Shown one piece after another: positions 36,079 through 47,929 of a DNA stretch of 64,000 bases. The translations under genes were made by a program, and so were the position numbers. Source of the stretch: Eutypa lata (taxonomy: Eukaryota > Ascomycota > Sordariomycetes > Xylariales > Diatrypaceae); contig JAKULF010000015.1 in NCBI GenBank assembly GCA_022661535.1, positions 372,001-436,000 of the forward strand, given 5' to 3'. The notes under the pieces were generated by a model that saw only the letters and a list, made by a program, of their open reading frames with translations, did not search any database and was not told the DNA's origin. The stretch's first letter is position 1; each line of letters begins with the position of its first letter.

Positions 36079-37749
36079 AATTCGCAATATATTCGTTAAT
36101 AATTATTAATAATAATTTAAAACTTAATCGTTCGTATTTTTTACGCTTTTATTTGCTTTTAAATCTTTTAATTAAAATTAATCGTAAAGCAAATAAGTTT
36201 CGAATAATAAATAATTTAATAACGTTATTAATTTATTATTATTTTAACGTTAATTTAAATTCGAATAAGTTTAATTTTTACTTTTTATAATCGTAATATT
36301 ACGGTTATAAAAAAATTAAATGCTTTTTTTTAAAAATAACGTTATTAACATTAATAATAATATTATTATTTAATTAAAAAATAATATAATTTATTATATT
36401 ATTATTATTATAATTTAATATTTTATAAAATATATTAATTAATTTAAAAATGCTTATTTTTTTATTAAGTTTATAATAATTAATTATTTTTATTTTTATT
36501 AAATAATAAAGATTAAATTCGTTTTTATATTATATTTTATAAAAAGTAATTTTAAAAGTTAAATGTAAATTTTTATTTTTAAAATAATATATCGATTTTA
36601 CAATAATAAATTAATAATAAATCGATATATCGTTTTTAATAATCGTTTTTATAATTAATTTAATATAATTTTTTAAATAATTAATAATATTTTTAAAAAC
36701 GTTATTTTATTTATATTATTTAATAACGAAATAATAAATATTTATATTTTTTTATTAATAAAAGTTTTAAAACTTTACGTTATTATAAAAGTTTAATTTA
36801 TTAATAATTATTATATAATAATATCGTTTAAGTTTTTTTTATTAAATTAAAAAATTTTTAAAAGTTTATAATTAATTTTTAAATTATTTAATCGAAATAA
36901 TTTAATTTATTTAAAATTTATTATAAATTATAATTAATTAATTAATAAATTTATTATAATTAACGATGTTTTATAATATATTAATTTCGTTTAAATATAA
37001 TGATTTTAAATTATAAATGTTTTTTTTTAATTTATTTTTATAAAGTTTTTTTTAATAACGGTTTTTAATGTAATTATTATATAAATATTATTATTTTAAA
37101 AATTTAATATTTTTTAATATAATTATTAATTTATAAATATTTTATTCGTTAAAATATTTTAATTATTTATATTAAATTAATAAGTTAAAGTTTATAATAA
37201 AATAAAAATAAAAAATTATATTAAAATTAATTATATTAATTATATTATTAAATTAATTAATTACGTATAAACTTATTAATTCGATTATAATTAAAAAAAT
37301 ATATTTTTTTTTAATACCGTAAATAATGTTTTAACGAAATAAAAATTTCGTTTTTTTTTTAATAAATTAAATAATCGAAATAAAGTTTACTTTTAACTTT
37401 AAATAATAAATTATATTTTAAATATTAATGCGTTTTATTTTATCGTTAATTAAAACGTTAAAAAATATAATATTTTCGTATTTTAATATTAAAATTTTAT
37501 TTTTAATGTTATATATTTATAATTTTTTATATAATTAAAAATTATTAAATAATTTTCGTTTATAATAATTTATTTAATTATAATTATTATTTAAAATTAA
37601 TACTTTTTATAATTTTTTTATTAATTTTATTACTTTATTTTTAAATAAAAATATAAGTTTTAATTTTATTAATTATTATTTCGTATTAAAATCGTTTAAT
37701 ATATCGTTTAATTTAAGCTTAAAAATTAATGTAATTAAATTAATAATAA

Positions 37750-38300
37750 GATCGGCAGATAAACTTATAACGAATTATTTATTAAACCGTTTTCGGGTAA
37801 TTATAAAATAAGCATTAAATAAAATGCTTTTAAAAAAACGAAATAAAATGTTTAATTACGGTGTAATTTATAATGGTTTAACAATATCGTTTTTTATTGT
37901 TAAGAATGTATTAACGATAACGGGTTTAATATCGTTATTGGCTTTGTTATTTTCGTATATTAATTTAACGGGAATTATTAAAATGTCGTTATTACTTAGC
38001 TTTTGTTTTTTAGGTTGTTAAGTTTTGTTATTTCGCCAGTATAATGGTGCTTTTTCCGGGTATTCTTAAAAATAATCGTTAGGTAAATGGTTGGTAATTT
38101 TGCGTCCGGCGATCTCGCAATAATTACATTAAAGTCCGTTAAGTGTTTTTCGCTTACCTTTGTCGCTTTGTAATTTATTAAGACGTTAGACGTAAAAAAG
38201 TCCGGTTTGTAAGCCGTTATTGTTCTTAATGCATAAATTTTGTTCTTTTTGTAAAATAAATTACAAGATTTCTTTAAACGTTATTGCCGTCTTGATAATT
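37750..38300. other. Less-mutated island inside the AT-rich element
   Basis: About 550 bp with clearly more G and C, including C's outside CpG (TTTTTCCGGGTATTC, GCGTCCGGCGATCTCG). It starts near direct-repeat copy B and returns to near-pure AT after about 38300. It may be a later nested insertion or a segment less exposed to RIP. No coding sequence is recognised in it. Confidence 0.55.
37758..37824. repeat. Internal direct repeat, copy B (67 bp)
   Basis: Less mutated partner of 36012-36078. Its right end adds a small hairpin (AAGCATT, six bases, AATGCTT). Confidence 0.6.
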
Positions 38301-39908
38301 TTATTAATTTTATTTTTTTTAAAAATAATATTGTAAAATTAATAAAAAGTAATAAAAAAAATAAAATAATTCGAATTAAATACGAAAAAAAATTTATTAA
38401 TAAAGTATAAAATTAAAATAATGTAAATTTTATTTAATTTAATAAAGTTTATTTTAATTTAATAAAATTTAATAATTAAAACGATTATAATATATTTCGT
38501 CGTTAAAATAATATTATTTTATTAATAAAATAATTATTAAAATATAACATTATTTTTAAATTAATAATACTTAATTAAATATTTTTAAATAACGAATAAT
38601 ATATTTAAAAATTTATTATTATTAATTTTAATTTTAAAGTTTTTTTTTAACTTATATTAAATATAACTTAATGCTTTATTTTATTTATTTTTTTAATTTT
38701 TTTATTTTTTATACTTTTTAAATTTAATTAATTCGTTAATTTTTTCGGATTTTTTGGCTTCGTTTTTATTTAAAAATAAATAATCGTATCTTTAAATATA
38801 AAAATAATTTATTATATTTTATTTAAAATTAATTTATTTTAAAAGAAATTCAAGTTTTATTATATTATTTAACGAATTAATCTTCGTTTTAATTAAAGTT
38901 GTTATTATAAAATTTAAATATAATAATTAATTAAAATTTACGTATTTTTTTTAATTTTATTATTAAGCTTTTATTAACGTAATAAAGTTTAAATAAATTA
39001 AATAAAAATATACGTTTATAAATAATAAATAAAATATTAAATATTAAATTAAATATTATTTTTAAATTTAAAGTAATAAAAAATATAAAATTAAAAATAA
39101 ATTTAAATATAAATTTTAATGTAAATTTAAATATAAAAGCTTTTAAATTAAATAAATTAACTTCGTTAAAATCGTAAAATAAAAATATAAATAATACATT
39201 ATTAAAGTTAAATAACGAAAAATAATTAATAAATTTAATAAAAATATAATTTTAATTTTTAAAGTTATTATTATTAAAGAAATTTTTAATTAAAAGTTAT
39301 AAAAAAGTATAAATTAAATAAAAAAAGTTTCGTTCGTTAAAAAATTTAAAAAATTATAATTTCGTTATAAAATAATTTTTTAAATTATATTTTTATTATT
39401 TATTTATATTATTATTTAATAAATTTATTATAATGTTATTAATTTAATTATTATTTAAATAACGTTAAAAAAAAAAAATAAAGCGAAAAATATTTATATC
39501 GTTATTTTATTATTTATATAATTAATTTTAAAATATTTTATTTTTAACGTTATAAATTTTAAATATATTTAAGCATAAAAGTAATAATAATTTAATAATA
39601 CGTATTTAATAAAATATATAATTAAATTTTAATTAAATAAAAAAAATAAATTATTAATTATATATTAATTATAATTTAAATAAAGCATAAATAATCATTA
39701 ATAAATACGAACGGCGATATTTTTAATAAAAAAATAATCATAAATTTCGAAAAATATCGAATTTTATTAAATATATTAAGGATTTTTCGTTTTATTTTAT
39801 AATAAAAAATATAATAAATTAATTTATAAAATGTTTAATAATAAAATAAATTATAAATAATAAAGTATATAATAAGAGATTTCGTATAAGCTTTTCGAGC
39901 TTATAATT

Positions 39909-40068
39909 TATTAAATATAAATATAAGTTATAAAGTTATATTATATATTATTATTATTTAAATAAATAGGTTATCTTTATGTATAAATAAGGGGCATTTT
40001 ACGTATTATATAGCCACAGATGTGGGGCGTTCCAGCCACCTGGATTTACCAGCCACCGTATTTCAACA
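39909..40068. repeat. Right LTR, 160 bp
   Basis: It aligns without gaps to 33017-33176. Its first part is A-enriched compared with the left copy, while its last 50 bases keep many C's and end TTTCAACA. The ACACT target duplication follows directly. Confidence 0.92.
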
Positions 40069-40073
40069 ACACT
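40069..40073 (+). repeat. Target-site duplication, right copy (ACACT)
   Basis: Identical to 33012-33016. The host reading frame continues through it into the 3' half of the split gene. Confidence 0.9.
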
Positions 40074-41649
40074 GATCTGGAACAATGTGGAAGGGGTCTA
40101 TTCCGTACAATCTACGGGATAGTTAATCCCCTTTATAATAGGCTTAACCGGGTTCGTTGGGCTTCTACACGGTCTATCCGTGCAGAGAAGTGCTGTCTAC
40201 ACCACAGATGTGCTTATGAGTCTGCTCGATGTGGAGCCAAAACAAGATGGCGCGGCTGGTTCATTCGGAAGTGCGAGGTCTAGATCAGCAAGCCGTAGCT
40301 CGTCATCCCTATCTCTTTCAGCCAGTGGGCGAGCAGAAAAGGACGAGATTTACTCTCTCCACGACGGCCAAGAAGCTGTCTTCTGGCAGCGTCACGTAGG
40401 ACGCCGACACTCGATGGACATAATTCGGCCTGAGGATATTGAGCGAGATTTACAGAAAGCCGCAGAAACAGATAATGTTCTGGAGCGACGGGATTTTCAC
40501 TTGCACCATATGAGTGATTATGATATGCTTGTTCTTGTGTACGGGAAGAGAAATCTTGAGGAGCACAGCATCACGGGAAATCGCAAGGTGTGGTTTGTTA
40601 AAGATTTCCGGAGAAGTGATGCTGCGCAGAATGTATTTCAGGAATTTCTTGCGTGGTCGAACGGCGGTCTAGAGCCCGATACTTTTGGAAGACCTTCGCG
40701 AAGTGTCAACAGCCCTGACTTTGTCTCCGAAGTTTCTGATATTAGGAACAACGTGCGGCGATCACGAAGCCTATCATCTCGCAGGTCTCAATTATCTGGC
40801 AGCTATGATTCACCGAGCCACTCAAGATCCGACAGGAGTGGTACAGGTAGAAGGCATCATCATACTAGCAGTCCAGAATCTATCAGTTCAAGTCGCTCTC
40901 GGAGGAGGCCTGCCTTTGAGGGACTGAGATATTTACCCTCATGCATAAAACACTGGCTAACTGCGTGTTTACTGTGCTTTTCTATTTTATTCGGCTCTAT
41001 TTACAAGCCCGTAAACCTTCTATTCTCGTGGCTTGGCAAACTGCTCTGGTCTCGATGCAAATCCGCTGCCCGTACTCTTCTCCAAATATACAGAGATTGG
41101 CTTACGCCTTTAATTGCTTCCATGCAACACAAAGACAATGAAAATCCCAAAAGTGACAGGAGCAACAAGGAATTTCCCGGAAGTGCTCCTGGCTCGGCAC
41201 CGCACGTCCAAGAGAAGCCCTTCAGCCGCGGCGTCGACACCCAATCGATCAAGGATGCCTTCTCATTGCAATCATTTCCCGCGCTCTCATCTGCACTCTG
41301 TACCGCTGGCGCCACGATCTGCCGCGGCCGACACTGGACGGTTACCGCAAACAATATCGAGAATCTTAACAGGTTTCTCGAGGAGGTAAAGGCGATCAGA
41401 GTGCGGAAGCGAGATGGCGATATAGGGAAGACTGTGCAGCATAAAGAGACGCGAACCAAGTGGCTTGAGATAATACCTACCGATTTCCTAACCACGCTGG
41501 CAGAAGAGCTGAAGTCTCGTTCGAGTAAGAAAAGGCCTGGATGGCAGACGACAGAGAAGCCGAGCAGAGAGCAGCAGCAGCTGGAAGAGCATACTAGGCG
41601 TTTTTCCTGGGCACCTGGCGAGTTTGGTGAAGAGATAATCGATCAATAA

Positions 41650-42451
41650 GCAGCACCAGATGCTAGAAACAAACGCCGTAGGCGGCGACGGAGGCTAGAT
41701 ATCTCATCATAGTCCCAAATTATTTCCACACCCATCCTTGTCTCATCAAAAGCTTGTAATAGCACTCTTCTTCGAGTCTCGATACCATAATATACAGAAC
41801 GTAAGAACACATGCATCATTAGGAATATATGCGTTGTTCAACACAAAAAAGCATAATAGGTTAAATCGAGAGGTGGAAACGAGGTATCAGAGGCTAGAAG
41901 TACCCTGGTTACGATAGAGTGGAGGAGCGGCTTATAGTCAGTCTATACCTGTTGGTTTTGTAAGGCTTTTACGTCGATTCGATTTGAAAGAACAGGACAA
42001 AATTATCCCTTATCAAGTTATCGAGATAACACATGTAAGGTCTAGGTAGTTAGCGCTCATCCAACCACGTCTATCCTCAGCGGATATCCGGAGCCGTTTC
42101 CACCCGCCGTAGCATTATTCGTTGTCGTTCCGTATCCGATTAGCCGTTCCGAAGCACCGCAGTTCCGCCTCTGCGACATTCGGATGCTTGGTATGATATG
42201 TTGAGCGATAAGGGCCGTTCGTCAGCAAGAGGGGGACCATGGCTGATCATCATGAGTCTAAGATCCGATTGTTACTGTGTTTCTTGTGGGGTTTCTTAGA
42301 CTCTATCAAAATCTAGAAGGAAACATCTATATGAGAGGTTTGAATCACGAATTTGCCATACTAGTCACTTCTTTGAGCTATCATCATCGCAAAGGGAGTT
42401 CATTGGCTTTAATTCGGACGATACACATCAAGTTGATACCTTCAACTAGAA
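41650..42451. other. Intergenic, promoter of the FAD monooxygenase gene
   Basis: About 0.8 kb. The right half contains the CGGA(A/T) cluster listed separately (42081-42185). No further gene. Confidence 0.6.
42081..42185. promoter_or_regulatory. CGGAW repeat cluster upstream of FAD monooxygenase
   Basis: It contains a perfect palindrome CGGATATCCG (42081-42090). Further ATCCG or TTCCG copies lie at 42128, 42134, 42147 and 42163, and CGGAT at 42181. CGG half-sites are typical of Zn2Cys6 factors. The same pentamers are dense in the other two promoters of this cluster (44754-44911, 48168-48260). Confidence 0.55.
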
Positions 42452-44160
42452 ATGGGTTCACAATTCGCAACCGGCTGGAGGCAACTAAGCGTCGGGGTCG
42501 TCGGCGGTGGCATCGGTGGTATGTCCGTGGCGATCGCTTTACGGCGTGCTGGCCATGAGGTATCTATCTACGAGCGCGCAGACTTTGCCGGTGAAGTCGG
42601 AGCGTCCGTATCCTGCGCAGCTAACGGTACCCGCTGGCTACACGAATGGGGCGTCGATATTGAAAAAGGAGACCCTGTTGTACTGAAGAAACTCATCAAT
42701 CGCGACTGGTATACTGGTGAGCCGGTCAGTATATACGACCTCGATGACTATGAAAGGCGATGGGGCTATGTCTACAACATGTTCCACCGGCAATATATGC
42801 ATGCGATGTTGAAAGACTGTGCCCTGCAAGAAGAGGGCGAGGGTATACCTGCCAAGCTTTTCGTCAACCACCAGGTATGGTCCTCCTCCAGCGGTCTACA
42901 CTCCCGCCTAATATTAACGACATTGTTACTAAACATGCAGTGTGTGAATATCGATCTCGAATCTTCTACCATCACCTTCGCTAATGGTAAAACCGCCAAG
43001 CACGACTTAATTGTTGGTGCTGATGGAATTGGCTCAGTGGTTCGCGGTATTTTCAAACGTAAGCACCCCCTCACCTGAGCACCGGCTGATTGTGTCTGGC
43101 AGGTATTCTGGGTGTTCACCCCGAAAGGAGGCGTTCAGACCAGAGCTGTCTGCACGCTAATGTTCTAACCGAAGATGCTGTCAAGGCTGGACTGGTTGAT
43201 TACTCTCAAGATAGTGCCCTAGAATATTGGGGTGGTCAGGAGGGTAAGTGGGATAAGATCGTGCTGTCTCCTTGTAACGGTGGAAAGCTGCTGTCATACT
43301 ATTGCTTCTTTCCTAGGGAACTGGGAGATTACGCTAACCAGCAGTGGAGCGGCGAGGACCGTCCTCTTGAGGAACTACTTTCGCCGTATCCTAAGCTTGA
43401 TCGCCAAGTCTTTTCCCATCTTGCCATCGGAAAGGAGATTCGGCCGTGGCGCTTATGGGTTCAGTAAGTCTACATCCAGCACCCGTGATGGCGAACCACC
43501 GAAACGAAAGATTACTCATATTTACTAGTGACCCGTACCCATATATGCACAAGAGGATGGCCTGTCTTTTAGGTGACGCTGGGCACCCTGTATGTCAACT
43601 TTGGCAGACCCAACCACCAACATACCAGGGCAATACTAATGACGTGTAGATGATGCCCCACCAAAGCCAAGGGGCATGTATGGCGATCGAAGACGCCGCA
43701 GCACTTGGAATCCTCTTTAGCAAAAAATATTTCCAAGGAAACGTGGAGCATGCTCTAGAGGTCTACACCAAAGTAAGGCTTCCCCGAGCTACCCGCGTCC
43801 AAGCAGCAGCAGCGAAAGCCGCCTATAATATCAACGAGCGTATTGGTAAGCTTCTCCCATCTGCCTCAATTAAGTTCTGCATTGCTAAAGAACATTGAAG
43901 GTTTCTCTGCCAACAAGCACACGTCCACATATCAGGTCGAGGACGAACGCAAGAAACTAACTATCGAAGAGATGAACGCGTAAGTCAACCCAATGATGTT
44001 ATTATCTACGAGAAGCTCAAATGTTCGTAGATATGACATGTACCATGATATCGAGGAAAAGCTTGCCGTTCAGGGCGGCACCCAATATACTGGTAGATGG
44101 CTCTGCGGGTTACCACTTGGCTTGGATTTGACTAATGGGGTTATTGTTGGAGAAGCGTGA
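42452..44160 (+). CDS. FAD-dependent aromatic monooxygenase (salicylate-hydroxylase-like)
   Basis: Seven exons, join(42452..42874, 42941..43058, 43103..43463, 43529..43589, 43650..43845, 43901..43979, 44031..44160), give 455 residues. Group A flavin hydroxylases use NAD(P)H and O2 to hydroxylate aromatic acids. The FAD-binding GxGxxG is in VGVVGGGIGGMSVAIALRRA (residues 14-33). The second motif is LIVGADGIGSVVRGI, and the third is LLGDAGHPMMPHQSQGACM, rebuilt across an intron. The sequence is of the salicylate/anthranilate-hydroxylase type, not the membrane-tailed kynurenine 3-monooxygenase type. Its place beside kynurenine-pathway genes suggests anthranilate, 3-hydroxyanthranilate or a kynurenine derivative as substrate; this is inference. 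The gene looks intact. Confidence 0.92.
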
Positions 44161-45219
44161 GGCCATGGAATGATCCCCTGTAGATTATAGGTGATAGCAG
44201 TCGTCTGCGAGCTGCCCTTAATGAGGTTTCTCGTGACTGGGCCTATATCGGTGCATACTTGTTTTCGATGTTGTTAGGTTTAGGTTCTTTATCTCTTTTT
44301 GAATTTTCTATAATAGATTGTTATTAAGCGTAAATGAAATATTGCTATCCCCATATCTACTCTTGGAAGCTCCGCGGCACGGTTCCAGGGGCCACGAAAT
44401 AATGCCCTTGCCTAGAACCTTGCGCACATCAGAAGACTAACATCATATTTCGATCAAAATGCTCCTCCACCAAAGAAGTGGCTTCACATCCTTAGTGTTA
44501 CACAACTCTGGAGTCCTGTAAATTTCCCTAGCGGAAAAAAAATACGAATCTGTCCTGTTGCATTTATTGTAAAAGGGGCGACAGAGGGCCTTGCAGTTCG
44601 GAGGTGAACCAGCCAAGCCACATTGCATGCTAGACAGTGGGTTTCAGCTTGAGTGAACCTCGGAAACCATAACCCCAAAGCTCCTCTATCTATTATGGCA
44701 TAAGACGCCGAGAAGTCAGCAATTAGATCGAGATAACCGTCCCACCATCTCCTTTCCGAGATTCCGAGGTACTTCCATCCGCTTTTACCGACTGCTCCGC
44801 ATCCGATATCCTATCTATTTGCGAGTCCACTTCCGTTCTAGGAGCGGAATTAGATACTGATACCTAACACAATAGTCCTATTTGGGTTAATAACAACACC
44901 GTTGATATCCGACGGCTCGGTACCGAACGTCATTCCATCGGAGAGGAGCCGGCGAGACCACCCGAATGTCCAGCGGAATATAGTACCGTGACTCTTCAAT
45001 GATAACCAAAATACTGTCATGTGAGGGTCATCCTGGGTTTTCTGGTTCAGGAAGATCATGTGTCCCGGATTACAGATGATAACAAGTTATCTTTAGGGGT
45101 TCGACAAATTGAACTCAACCCACAGAAAACTAGATCGAGTGATACTCAATACCTTCGTATAGGATCCCTGCATCGCGAAAAGATAGTTTCACCCAGAAAC
45201 GACCCAAGGATTTGAGGCG
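44161..45219. other. Intergenic, promoter of the formamidase gene
   Basis: About 1.06 kb, with no gene seen. It contains the second CGGA(A/T) cluster (44754-44911). Confidence 0.6.
44754..44911. promoter_or_regulatory. CGGAW repeat cluster upstream of kynurenine formamidase
   Basis: TTCCG at 44754, 44762 and 44831, ATCCG at 44777, 44801 and 44907, and CGGAA at 44845. The octamer GATATCCG (44904-44911) is shared with the palindrome in the FAD monooxygenase promoter. Confidence 0.55.
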
Positions 45220-46166
45220 ATGGCTGAATCACTGAAATACACGACCCACCAATATGACTCCATAAATGAGCTCCAAAGGTTGGGTGTGTGGGAGCTTGAC
45301 CCGGCCAATATGAACAAGTATTGGATCATGTAGGTTACGCAAGGCGACCCCCTTGGCATTGGAGCTTATCTCTCCAAGAGTATTGCTAACATGCACGGTA
45401 CCCTCGAAACAGCTACATCCATGGTGGCGCCTGGCGTGATCCGCGCATCGACCACAAAACGTTCGCCAACTCTATCACCTGCATCCTCGCTCATCCCTCG
45501 GCCACCCCGGCCCAGTCTAGCATAGCCGGCTTCGCCTCCCTAGACTACCGCCTATCACTACACCCGGACTTCCCGCAGGATCCCTCCGTCACCGCCGACT
45601 CCCAGCGCAGGGACGCTGTACACCCAGCCCACGTCAACGACGTGTATTCAGGCCTCGCCTTCCTGCAGCAGCGCTACGGGTTCGGGTCCAAGTACGTACT
45701 CGTCGGTCACTCGGCGGGTGCTTGTCTAGCGATGCAACTTCTCGGGGGCCTTGCTAGTATCGACAACGGCTTGGAAGTCGTTCTTCCAGAAGTTGTCATA
45801 CCTTTCGAGGGCATCTACAACTTCAGCGGCCTGAACAGCCGGAAAGGCGGGACGTACGCCGGGTTCCTCTCGGCAGCCTTCGGAGATGATCCACTCCGCT
45901 GGGATGCCGCAGCACCGCTGAAGGTCTCGGAGAGCTTCTGCGAGCGCTGGGCTGATGGCAAACTAGCATTGCTAGGCTGGTCGAAAGACGACGACTTGGT
46001 TGACGAGCCCGAGGTGGATGCAATGTCCGCTCGGTTACAGCGTGATGGAGTGAGAGTGGTCGTGTGGAAGGATTTAAGTGGTGGGCATGACGAAATCTGG
46101 GAAAGGGGTGAAGATGTTGCGAAGATGGTCTTGTGGGCGCTGGATGATGTGGTACGCGGCGCTTGA
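45220..46166 (+). CDS. BNA7: Kynurenine formamidase (arylformamidase)
   Basis: Two exons, join(45220..45329, 45413..46166), give 287 residues. The enzyme hydrolyses N-formylkynurenine to kynurenine and formate in the cytosol. The family motif HGGAWRDP lies just after the splice junction (WIIYIHGGAWRDPR) and forms the oxyanion hole. The nucleophilic Ser is in VGHSAGACLAM. The acid is probably in SKDDDLVDEPE, and the catalytic His in LSGGHDEIWE. The length fits fungal BNA7. It converges on the dioxygenase gene that makes its substrate, with 355 bp between them. No lesion is seen. Confidence 0.94.
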
Positions 46167-46521
46167 CGGTGAAAGAATGAGAATGTTTCAGTTCTTCAAA
46201 TGGTTACTTATGAGGAGTGGGATAGGTTTATGACGAAACTTCAGTAGACGACCGGTTATGCGTAAAGCAAATGAAGGAGTCGGGGGACAGTCTGCTATGC
46301 CGAATTAGACTATCTTGGTTGTATTATTTCTTTCCTCGTTGGGTGAAGCCCCTCGTCTTGCCCTACTTTACAGTATGGGTCGTACGTATATATACCTACG
46401 GGTCACATACACTATGTCTTTACATCATCTAATCCTCACTGAAAGTTGTATTCTATCTATTCTTTACTATCTCAGGACACGTGAAGATTGGTTTAGAGGG
46501 AACAAGCCTCGTTCGGCTTAT
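46167..46521. other. Intergenic between convergent genes
   Basis: 3' flanks of the formamidase and dioxygenase genes; nothing else seen. Confidence 0.7.
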
Positions 46522-47929
46522 CTACGTATGTGCCACATCCCGTCTAGCCGCAGAGTACGTATCATCGCGGGCCTTCTTTAGGAAGGGTATCAGTGCCGTC
46601 CCACCCGTTCCGGTCAACCTATCTTCTTCTTTCAAGCTAGATCTCGATGATGCGCTGGCAAGGTTGATGATGGATGTCTCTAACGGTTTCCTTGACGGAA
46701 TGATTATATATCGCGATACGATACCGATGTGTCTCGTGCGGAGCCCTCCTAGTGCGTTTACGGCGGCTTGATAGGCCACCTGCATCGCTACCTCGGCATC
46801 AGAATGACCTGATGTCAGAACAAAATCTCTGATATTGCCTTTGCGGGTTACGTATTCCAGGAACCATCGATGAGGAGCAGGCATGTAGTTGCGAACTTCT
46901 TGGTGGAACCCTGGGGCCTGGCTTGCTCTACCATCCCCTTTAACTCTTTGTTTGAGACCCCTACCATTCCCGTCTGAGCCGCTATCGTGTTCGACTCCCA
47001 GGATCACGTCGAAGAATTGAATAAGGGAGCTTTGGCCATTGCTACCGCCCCTTAACTGGGTCCAAATTCCGTGGCCTTCTCCCTCGTCAAAGAATACTCC
47101 TCTAGGGAGCCCAGCAGCGGCCATGTTCTTGCTCCCTGAGAGAAATGGGCGAATCCGATGATAGAAGACAGTTGAGTCGCACCTCTCGTACATCCGCTCA
47201 AGTAGCGGACCTAGGTCTTCGATAATATTGGTCAACTTCTCCAGACAATGCGTAATGATAGTATATTCCTGGGACCGTATAGCCTCAATGGCATGGAGCA
47301 TAATTGGCAGTGCTTCGCCACCCTTTGCCTCCATTGCTACCGACACGCAATAAAACCATGATTCGTCTTCCGTTCCTGTGAACGTGTGCAGAGACCTTAG
47401 GCTATCGAGGTCTGTATAGTCGTTGGTCGAACTCGTGAAATTCCATAGACTTAGGGCCGCGTAAGTCGCAGCTGGTGGGAGGTCTAAACGGTCACAGACG
47501 TCTAAGAGTGGAACGGATATGGCTAGAGGAAGAATCTAGAAAAGACGGTTAGTCTGAGTTACTATTCTTCCTTTTTTGGTGAAATATGCTGGCTTGACGT
47601 ACCTCGGCTGGGGAAGAACCGCCCCAAATATAACCGTGTGCCATGAAAGTTAAGACGACATAAGCTCGACGCCATTCTTCTTCTGAATCTAGTTTCTCTG
47701 TTGACAAAATCTCGAGACGGTTAACTTCGTTCCTGTACGTCCAATCCTTGATGAGGGACGGTAGTCGATCCAACATTTCTTCCCATGGTTCATAGTAAAC
47801 ACTCGGGAGGCGCGCAAGGGGTAGACTTTTAGGTAGGAAACCATTACTAGAGATAGCATAATTCCGAAGAAGGGTCTCTTTCCAGAAATCAACCCTTGAT
47901 TCGTCTAGAATACTGCCATAAGAAGGCAT
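46522..47929 (-). CDS. BNA2: Indoleamine 2,3-dioxygenase
   Basis: Two exons, complement(46522..47535, 47603..47929), give 446 residues. This heme enzyme opens the indole ring of tryptophan to give N-formylkynurenine. Family motifs are present: FMAHGYIWGG in the N-terminal domain, YHRIRPFLSGSKN, RGGSNGQSSLIQFFDVILG, YMPAPHRWFLEYV, and the C-terminal LRTRHIGIVSRYIIIP, whose His aligns with the proximal heme ligand. The end GTGGTALIPFLKKAR is also typical. The length is normal for fungal enzymes. It is divergent from kynureninase and convergent with formamidase. A genome may hold other copies for NAD synthesis; whether this is the housekeeping or a cluster-specific copy cannot be told. Confidence 0.95.

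Larger units (their letters stand above)
33017..40068. mobile_element. RIP-degraded LTR retrotransposon, 7,052 bp
   Basis: The element is bounded by two 160-bp direct repeats, starts TGTTG and ends CAACA, and is flanked by ACACT on both sides. The interior (33177-39908) is overwhelmingly A+T with no usable coding frame, so gag/pol content and the superfamily (Copia or Gypsy) cannot be told. Remaining C's are mostly in CpG. Composition switches sharply inside the LTRs: the outer part of each LTR is near normal and the inner part is mutated. This is expected of repeat-induced point mutation acting on the inserted copy. Orientation is not determinable. Confidence 0.93.
31722..41649 (+). pseudogene. 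Multi-pass membrane protein gene split by an LTR retrotransposon
   Basis: The 5' part (31722-33016) encodes a signal-like start and about seven hydrophobic segments; translation from 31761 (MSWILLLLLTLGLVACS) is an equally good start. It then runs into the left LTR, adding seven LTR-encoded residues (VEYRHRL) before a stop at 33039-33041. The same frame resumes right of the element from 40069 (sharing the ACACT duplication) to 41649, first with a last hydrophobic segment (LIPFIIGLTGFVGLLHG) and then a Ser/Arg-rich cytosolic tail of about 480 residues. One in-frame TAG lies at 40120-40122. Ignoring both lesions, the gene would have 957 codons. The fungal membrane family is uncharacterised to me. 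The 5' fragment could still make a truncated 439-residue protein. The fragment at 40180-41649 has no good start of its own. Confidence 0.85.

Noticed and set aside
37824..38021. 65-codon hydrophobic frame inside the element
   Set aside because: Hydrophobic AT-driven composition in RIP-altered DNA; no family resemblance.
33177..39908. AT-rich block as a centromere or mitochondrial insertion
   Set aside because: Paired LTRs with a target-site duplication and all-transition differences explain it as a RIP-mutated retrotransposon.
40180..41649. 489-codon frame as an independent gene
   Set aside because: It opens with GTG, not ATG, and is the in-phase continuation of the membrane-protein gene left of the retrotransposon.
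42452..44160. FAD enzyme as kynurenine 3-monooxygenase (BNA4)
   Set aside because: Motifs follow the salicylate-hydroxylase pattern and there is no C-terminal membrane tail, so the specific name is not supported.
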